Source: an uncultured Clostridia bacterium (GTDB lineage Bacteria; Bacillota; Clostridia; Lachnospirales; Anaerotignaceae). Taken from it: 33,640 nucleotides of DNA. The notes beneath the pieces were generated by a model, which worked only from the letters and a program-made list of their open reading frames with translations, did not search any database and had not been told where the DNA came from. Positions 31,744-33,640 of this stretch are shown in pieces. The stretch's first letter is position 1, and the number at the start of each line of letters is the position of its first letter. Both the position numbers and the translations under genes were made by a program. The stretch spans positions 1 through 33,640 of the forward strand of contig CAJUJJ010000028.1 of the NCBI GenBank assembly GCA_910586765.1, read 5' to 3'.

Positions 31744-33414
31744 TTATTGTATTCTTTTCTTTTCAAAATAACTATCAATTTTTTTCTTAATTTCTGTAAG
31801 CTTTAAATATTTTGATAAATACCCCTCTGGCTTTAATGCTATTACTTTTTTAACACTTTCATGGTCTGTTTTGCTGGTTAAAAAAATAACTGGAACATCG
31901 GAAAATTCTTCTTCTGAACGAAGCATTTCTAACATTTGTTTTCCATTACAAATTGGCATTTCATAGTCCAGTAAAACTAAATCTGGTTTGTCTAATGTAA
32001 TCGCTTGTATTGCAGACAAAGCAGATTTTGCTAATGAAACATCGTAATCTTCATTGAGCAATTCTTTCATACCTTGTCGTATCGTAGCAGAATCATCTAC
32101 TACAAGTAGCTTTGGTTTTGATTTTAGTTTTTTCTCTTCCAGCTCTTTCTCTGCAAGTGTTTTTTCATATTCAATAGTTGCTGTAGCTGTTTTTGTTTGT
32201 TTTGGTGTTACTTCTTTGTTACTTGTTTTTCTTTCCGCAAAGTATTTTTCAAGTTCAAACATTTTAGCATCTGTATCATTTACAGTATCTGCTTTTGTTT
32301 GTTTTGAGATTACTTGTTTATTATTCATTTCCATTTCTGCAAAATACTTGTCAATTTCTCTCATAGTACTATTTATATTATTTTCTTTATTTGCTTTGGC
32401 AGTTGTTGTTTTAGTTCGTTTTGGTATTACTTTTTTATCATTTTCTTCTTTTTCCATAAGATACTTTTCAATTTCAGCGATTGCATTATTTGTATCAATT
32501 GGATTCATAGTGCTATTTTGAAGTAATTGTGGTGCAATAACACTATAAGAAAAATATCCTGCACCTGTGTTAAATAATAAACTAACTTGTGTTTTTTCTT
32601 TCTCAAGTGTTTTTTGAAATTGTTCATAACTTAATAAATTTTCCTCTTCTATTTCGCATAACTCTGTAGATGGAAAATATTTCATAACACGTCTTACAAA
32701 CTGTTGTGCTGTATATCTAGTAGCATTAAGTAACATAGTATCAAGTTTATTTGATTTAATCCCCATAATTTTTCCAACAGTATTAATAAGCAATTGTTCT
32801 TCAAATGCCATCAAAATTTCCCATTTTTCTTCTTCGTTTTCTTCTGTGCTATAAACTACACGATAATATATTCCTCTACCAAATTTTTCTCCACCATAAG
32901 TTTTACTAATTACCTGAGATTCTAAGTGAAACATATTATATAAAAGTTGGATAATTGTTTTTTCTATTGCTGTATATTCCTTATCTGATAAGCGATTTTC
33001 CCATCTACTCATTGTTTGTCCTACAATAGCAAGGTCTTCTATTAATGTGTGTCCTATTAGCCAACCAACACAAACACCTAAAAAATGGTTCATTGCTGCT
33101 GGTGAATAATTTGCAATTTTTAATTCTTGTTCCAATGCAGGTAATGTATGGTCTCGAAATCCTCTATGTATATATCTATGCGTTTCCAATTCTCTATAAG
33201 AAATAGATTCCATGTATTTTTCTTCATCTTCAAAATGCTTTAGTGCATGTTCTTTAAAATATTTTATTCCTTCTAAACATGCCCATTGGCCTTTTTTTTC
33301 TTCTTCTCCAAATGCTAAAAGCTTGTTGATAATCCTAAAAAGTCTTTGATGTTCTTTATCAATAATATCTACACCAATATTATATTCGTCACTCCACACT
33401 AATTGGTCATACAT
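31744..33414 (-). CDS. Bacteriohemerythrin - CheX-like - CheY receiver fusion, 556 aa
   Basis: Residues 1-~135 form a hemerythrin domain with all di-iron ligands: His22, His60, Glu64, His79, His83, His122 and Asp127. Residues ~185-300 resemble the chemotaxis phosphatase CheX (LMAFEEQLLINTVGKIMG, then ATRYTAQQFVRRVMKYFP), but the E-x-x-N catalytic pair is not present. Residues 312-431 are a charged repeat linker. Residues ~435-553 are a receiver with Asp440-Asp441, phospho-acceptor Asp483 (VLLDYEMP), LTSKTD and a GYLSK site. It probably senses oxygen or redox state and passes it to a phosphorelay or motility system; no kinase is in the window. AAAGGAGG precedes the ATG at 33414. The 226 bp upstream show no further gene. 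Confidence 0.85.
   Translation of the reverse strand: MYDQLVWSDEYNIGVDIIDKEHQRLFRIINKLLAFGEEEKKGQWACLEGIKYFKEHALKHFEDEEKYMESISYRELETHRYIHRGFRDHTLPALEQELKIANYSPAAMNHFLGVCVGWLIGHTLIEDLAIVGQTMSRWENRLSDKEYTAIEKTIIQLLYNMFHLESQVISKTYGGEKFGRGIYYRVVYSTEENEEEKWEILMAFEEQLLINTVGKIMGIKSNKLDTMLLNATRYTAQQFVRRVMKYFPSTELCEIEEENLLSYEQFQKTLEKEKTQVSLLFNTGAGYFSYSVIAPQLLQNSTMNPIDTNNAIAEIEKYLMEKEENDKKVIPKRTKTTTAKANKENNINSTMREIDKYFAEMEMNNKQVISKQTKADTVNDTDAKMFELEKYFAERKTSNKEVTPKQTKTATATIEYEKTLAEKELEEKKLKSKPKLLVVDDSATIRQGMKELLNEDYDVSLAKSALSAIQAITLDKPDLVLLDYEMPICNGKQMLEMLRSEEEFSDVPVIFLTSKTDHESVKKVIALKPEGYLSKYLKLTEIKKKIDSYFEKKRIQ
32185..32481 (-). repeat. Three imperfect coding repeats in the linker
   Basis: Three ~28-residue units starting at residues 312, 351 and 385 share E-(I/L)-(E/D)-K-Y-(L/F)-x-E then K-x-V-(I/T)-x-K-(R/Q)-T-K-x-x-T. 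Spacings are 39 and 34 residues. They make a flexible, repeated spacer between the CheX-like part and the receiver. Confidence 0.7.
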
Positions 33415-33640
33415 ATAAAATCCTCCTTTTACTATAGTCAAGCTTATATCCCATGTAGGATTAGAATTTTTTTGTAAAAATTCTTTTCTTTTGTTTGATA
33501 TTTATTATAAATGTTTTATATAGTATTTATTTCTTTTGTCTTACTATGTTTTTTACAAAAATAAAATTTCTGCCCATTTTATAAGTATTTTAAAAATTAA
33601 TTGTTTATTTTAAATAAATTATATTATAACAGAGAAAAGA

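Noticed and set aside
1..33640. CRISPR array, insertion sequence or rRNA
   Set aside because: No regularly spaced repeats, transposase-like protein or rRNA sequence was seen in either strand.

Overview
The window is about 33.6 kb of very AT-rich DNA from a low-GC Gram-positive anaerobe of the class Clostridia, probably a Lachnospirales-type bacterium. The evidence is strong AGGAGG-type ribosome sites, a HrcA/CIRCE-controlled groESL operon, meso-diaminopimelate dehydrogenase, SLH-domain wall proteins, ZTP and FMN riboswitches, and bacteriohemerythrin. The species assignment is inference; there is no rRNA gene in the window.

Bases 1-7530 are the right end of an integrated prophage-like element whose left end lies outside the window. 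It carries leftward early genes (Rep_O-like replication protein, Rha regulator, a DUF6906-like microprotein and other small ORFs). It has two divergent regulatory switches built around XRE repressors (about 1260-1380 and 4380-4500), a hicAB toxin-antitoxin pair, and a rightward run of repressor, RelE/HigB-like toxin, XRE antitoxin, small antitoxin, PIN toxin and tyrosine integrase. Duplicated boundary sequences show that this run was built by adding toxin-antitoxin cassettes between the repressor and integrase genes. The PIN gene is split by a -1 frame change exactly at a U UUU UUA heptamer.

Bases 7536-23153 are host chromosome, nearly all leftward: an orphan OmpR-type response regulator, an EF-G paralog lacking the catalytic histidine, a zinc-amidase relative, an SLH polysaccharide deacetylase (rightward), a lipoprotein and C39 peptidase pair, a formate/nitrite-type channel under a ZTP riboswitch, an operon of HAD phosphatase - rarA - YoaK-like - MATE transporter, a phospholipase D-like protein, tRNA-Thr(CGU) and groESL.

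Bases 23154-33640 hold ddh (rightward), a radical SAM enzyme with a tiny Cys-rich membrane protein behind it, an unknown membrane-anchored protein, a YwrD/HpxW-type gamma-glutamyltransferase, a 5'-truncated polysaccharide deacetylase, a SMI1/KNR4 protein, a MATE transporter under an FMN riboswitch, and a hemerythrin - CheX-like - receiver fusion with a repeated linker.

Most promising for new biology: the cassette slot between repressor and integrase, the frame-split PIN toxin, the hemerythrin/CheX/CheY fusion, and the two riboswitch-controlled transporters, whose switches point to formate and flavin as cargo.
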